A DNA stretch of 64,000 bases from Natrinema amylolyticus_A (GTDB lineage: Archaea > Halobacteriota > Halobacteria > Halobacteriales > Natrialbaceae), in assembly GCF_042678045.1 (NCBI RefSeq), contig NZ_JBHUDI010000005.1, forward strand, positions 186,001 to 250,000, written 5' to 3'. This document shows positions 62,165-64,000 of the stretch, piece by piece. Position numbers and translations under genes: made by a program. The notes beneath the pieces are model-generated. The model was not told the DNA's origin and did not search any database. It worked only from the letters and a program-made list of their open reading frames with translations. Each line of letters begins with the position of its first letter. Position 1 is the first letter of the stretch.

Positions 62165-63802
62165 TCAGGGAGCGATACTCTGTATGCCGGATCCTAGTAT
62201 TCCCAGCGTGAGCCCCGAGACGAGCAGGGAGAGCCCGGCGACGAACAGCAAACTATGGAGCCAGTTCCGCTCCCCTCGCTTCGTCCCGCTGGCTGCGAGC
62301 CGACTGCCTATCGCGTCCGCCTTCGCGCCGAGCGGATCGGGGAACGTCGACAGCACTTCGAAGGGGTCGGCGGGATCCAGTGCGCCGACGAGCAGCGCGA
62401 ATGTGACGAAGATCACGAATCCCACGGGCGGAACGACTACGAGTGCGAGCCACGGGTTCGTGATGGCCGTCGAGAGGGCGAAGATCGGCCCTGCTGCGAG
62501 GACGGTCGTCAGTATCGAACGCCCGAGTCGTGCATCCGAGAGGGGATCGAAGCCGACCAGTCGAGCGCTCCAGCAGTGGAAGACGAACATCGACCCGTAT
62601 CCGATGCTGGTCGCGACGGCGGCACCGTGCATCCCGAAGCGAGGGATGAGAGCGACGTTAAGCACGACGTTGATCACGGCCGCAGTACCGGTGGCCGCGA
62701 CCGGATATCGGAGGGTTCCCTCCCCCTGTGAAATCGCCAGAACTGGGCGCGCGAGCGCGAAGCCGAGTGCACCGGGCAGTAACAGCAACAGGGGTGTGAT
62801 CGCCGGCATGGCATCCTTGCCGAAGTAGATCGGCACGGCGACGTCCGCCAACGCCGCGAGCCCGACCGCCATGACGGCCGTCAGCAGGAACGTGTACCGC
62901 GTCGTCCGGGACGCGAGATTCGAGATTTCTCGAAGGCGATTCTGCGACCACAGTTCCGACGTCGAGTGGACGAACACCGTCTGGAGGGCCATCGGGATGA
63001 ACCAGAGGAACTCGGCGAGCGTGAGCGCCGCCTTGTAGTTGCCGACTGCAGCGCTCTCCCGGAAGCGCTGGAGCATCACGATGTCGATGTGATAGAGCGA
63101 CATCAGCAGGAAGACCAGCGCGATGCTCATCGAGTTGAACGTGAGCATCTGTTTCCGGGGGAATCGCTTCGTCGGGCGGCTGAAGAGACACGACAGCGGC
63201 ACGCGACGATGCACGAGCGCCAGCCCGATCACGGCGACGAGCGTACTCGCGACCAGATGCCCTGCAAGCGCGCCGATCACACCGGCCCCGAGATACACCA
63301 GCGGCACTGCGACGACGACGAACCCGACCTTGTCGAGGATCTTCAGCGGCTCCGAATACCGCTCGAGGCCGAATCCCATGAGCGTCTTCCGCGCGTAATC
63401 GCGAAACTGTGCCGTTACGACGAGCGCGGCGAGGACGTAGAAGTAACTCGTCAGCTCGGACCCGAACGCACGACCGACGAGTCCGGATTGCGTCGCAACC
63501 ACCAGCAGGAGCGCCCCGAGGACGGAGAGCACGATCGCCAGCCGGAAGTAAAAGCCGACGACGTGTTCGCTCCAGTTGGCCGCGGCGCGGTCCTCCGCGA
63601 GGAACTTTCGGACCCCATCAGTGATCCCGGAGCTGACGAAGATCATGTAGATCGCGAAGACGGACAGCAAAAACGCGTATTCGCCGAACGCCGACGCGCC
63701 GAGCAACCGGTACAGAAGCGGCGTCGAGAGCGCAGTGACGACGAGCACGACGACTTTCGCGCTGACGACCGAGAAGACGCCGCTCGCGATACTCCGATTC
63801 AC
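62165..63802 (-). CDS. Oligosaccharide flippase (Wzx/MATE-like)
   Basis: A 545-residue membrane protein with about 14 helices and the polysaccharide biosynthesis fold: LSTPLLYRLLGASAFGEYAF near the start, QFRDYARKTLMGFGLERYS and a loop SQGEGTLRYPVAATGT. It should flip lipid-linked glycan to the outside of the cell. The start is GTG at 63802. It is the last complete gene of the window and lies convergent with a DUF7344 regulator. Confidence 0.93.
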   Translation of the reverse strand: MNRSIASGVFSVVSAKVVVLVVTALSTPLLYRLLGASAFGEYAFLLSVFAIYMIFVSSGITDGVRKFLAEDRAAANWSEHVVGFYFRLAIVLSVLGALLLVVATQSGLVGRAFGSELTSYFYVLAALVVTAQFRDYARKTLMGFGLERYSEPLKILDKVGFVVVAVPLVYLGAGVIGALAGHLVASTLVAVIGLALVHRRVPLSCLFSRPTKRFPRKQMLTFNSMSIALVFLLMSLYHIDIVMLQRFRESAAVGNYKAALTLAEFLWFIPMALQTVFVHSTSELWSQNRLREISNLASRTTRYTFLLTAVMAVGLAALADVAVPIYFGKDAMPAITPLLLLLPGALGFALARPVLAISQGEGTLRYPVAATGTAAVINVVLNVALIPRFGMHGAAVATSIGYGSMFVFHCWSARLVGFDPLSDARLGRSILTTVLAAGPIFALSTAITNPWLALVVVPPVGFVIFVTFALLVGALDPADPFEVLSTFPDPLGAKADAIGSRLAASGTKRGERNWLHSLLFVAGLSLLVSGLTLGILGSGIQSIAP

Positions 63803-63943
63803 GGTTTCACCCTCTGACAGTCACGCTGATAGTCGACAGTCTCCATCGACGACGCTCGTTCACGATCCGACGTACTCACTGTGGCGAGACAGTGGCGACT
63901 GTACGGCGTTATTATACAGGGGTTAAACGGGTGCGAGACGCGA

Positions 63944-64000
63944 CTACTCGTACGTGTTCTCCCAGGTCGTGACGTCGCTCGCTCCGAGGTCACGGATCCC
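63944..64000 (-). CDS. C-terminal fragment of an unidentified protein
   Basis: The minus strand from the window end reads GIRDLGASDVTTWENTYE and then a stop at 63944-63946. Eighteen residues are too few to identify, but the codon use fits a real gene running from outside the window. Confidence 0.5.
   Translation of the reverse strand, partial: GIRDLGASDVTTWENTYE

Noticed and set aside
1..64000. CRISPR arrays, rRNA operons and transposases
   Set aside because: None were seen by eye; the only regularly spaced repeats are the two or three units by the tRNA, too few and degenerate for CRISPR.

Overview
The window is a piece of a haloarchaeal chromosome. The supporting signs are high GC with strong G/C third positions, very acidic proteins, TATA-only promoters with short or no leaders, an archaeal initiator tRNA, archaeal translation genes (L44e, S27e, aIF2-alpha, Nop10), archaeosortase A, Tat-exported lipoproteins, and lineage-specific regulator families (DUF7344, HalOD1-like, multi-PAS kinases). 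Gene content suggests the class Halobacteria, perhaps Natrialbaceae; the family is an inference. I see no rRNA, CRISPR array, IS transposase or replication origin.

The first 43 kb is mostly housekeeping. It opens with the end of an oligopeptide ABC ATPase (1-1148) and an initiator tRNA (2007-2081) beside tandem, mirrored tRNA-end-like repeats. Next come the translation and proteasome-chaperone operon rpl44e-rps27e-eIF2A-nop10-PAC2 (3160-5370), archaeosortase A with a phosphoesterase (6762-8460), a second phosphoesterase and a flavin oxidoreductase, gatB, deoxyhypusine synthase and an acyl-CoA ligase. These are followed by a six-PAS histidine kinase (17074-20163) and a DUF7518-smc-scpA unit (20294-25204). 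A two-gene unit at 26279-28347 matches the dgcN/dgcA D-glutamate pathway. Then come an M48 protease, trkA, a HalOD1-like gene, tyrA with an Rsm22-like methyltransferase, surE, a repeat-bearing surface protein and glmS.

From about 44 kb to the end lies a surface-polysaccharide locus. It holds a nucleotide-sugar dehydrogenase, a DUF354 protein, GT4 and GT2 glycosyltransferases, a polytopic membrane protein, a YdjM-like hydrolase, a DUF1616 protein and an asparagine-synthase-like ligase. It also holds two paralogous Tat lipoproteins (one keeps a deacetylase-like metal site, one has lost it), a secreted M14/AstE-like enzyme and a flippase. Three DUF7344 winged-helix regulators sit among them, one behind a marked AT-rich tract. 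A plausible flow is nucleotide-sugar oxidation, glycan assembly, possible amidation, flipping and extracellular trimming. glmS (40749) could feed amino sugars into the same process.

The least expected material is between genes: four copies of a hairpin element of exactly 75 bp, mirrored tRNA-end-like repeats beside the initiator tRNA, and a decayed glycosyltransferase fossil at about 40030-40520 related to the living gene at 46661-47623. Tiny genes include nop10 (59 aa) and a two-helix 44-aa membrane microprotein.
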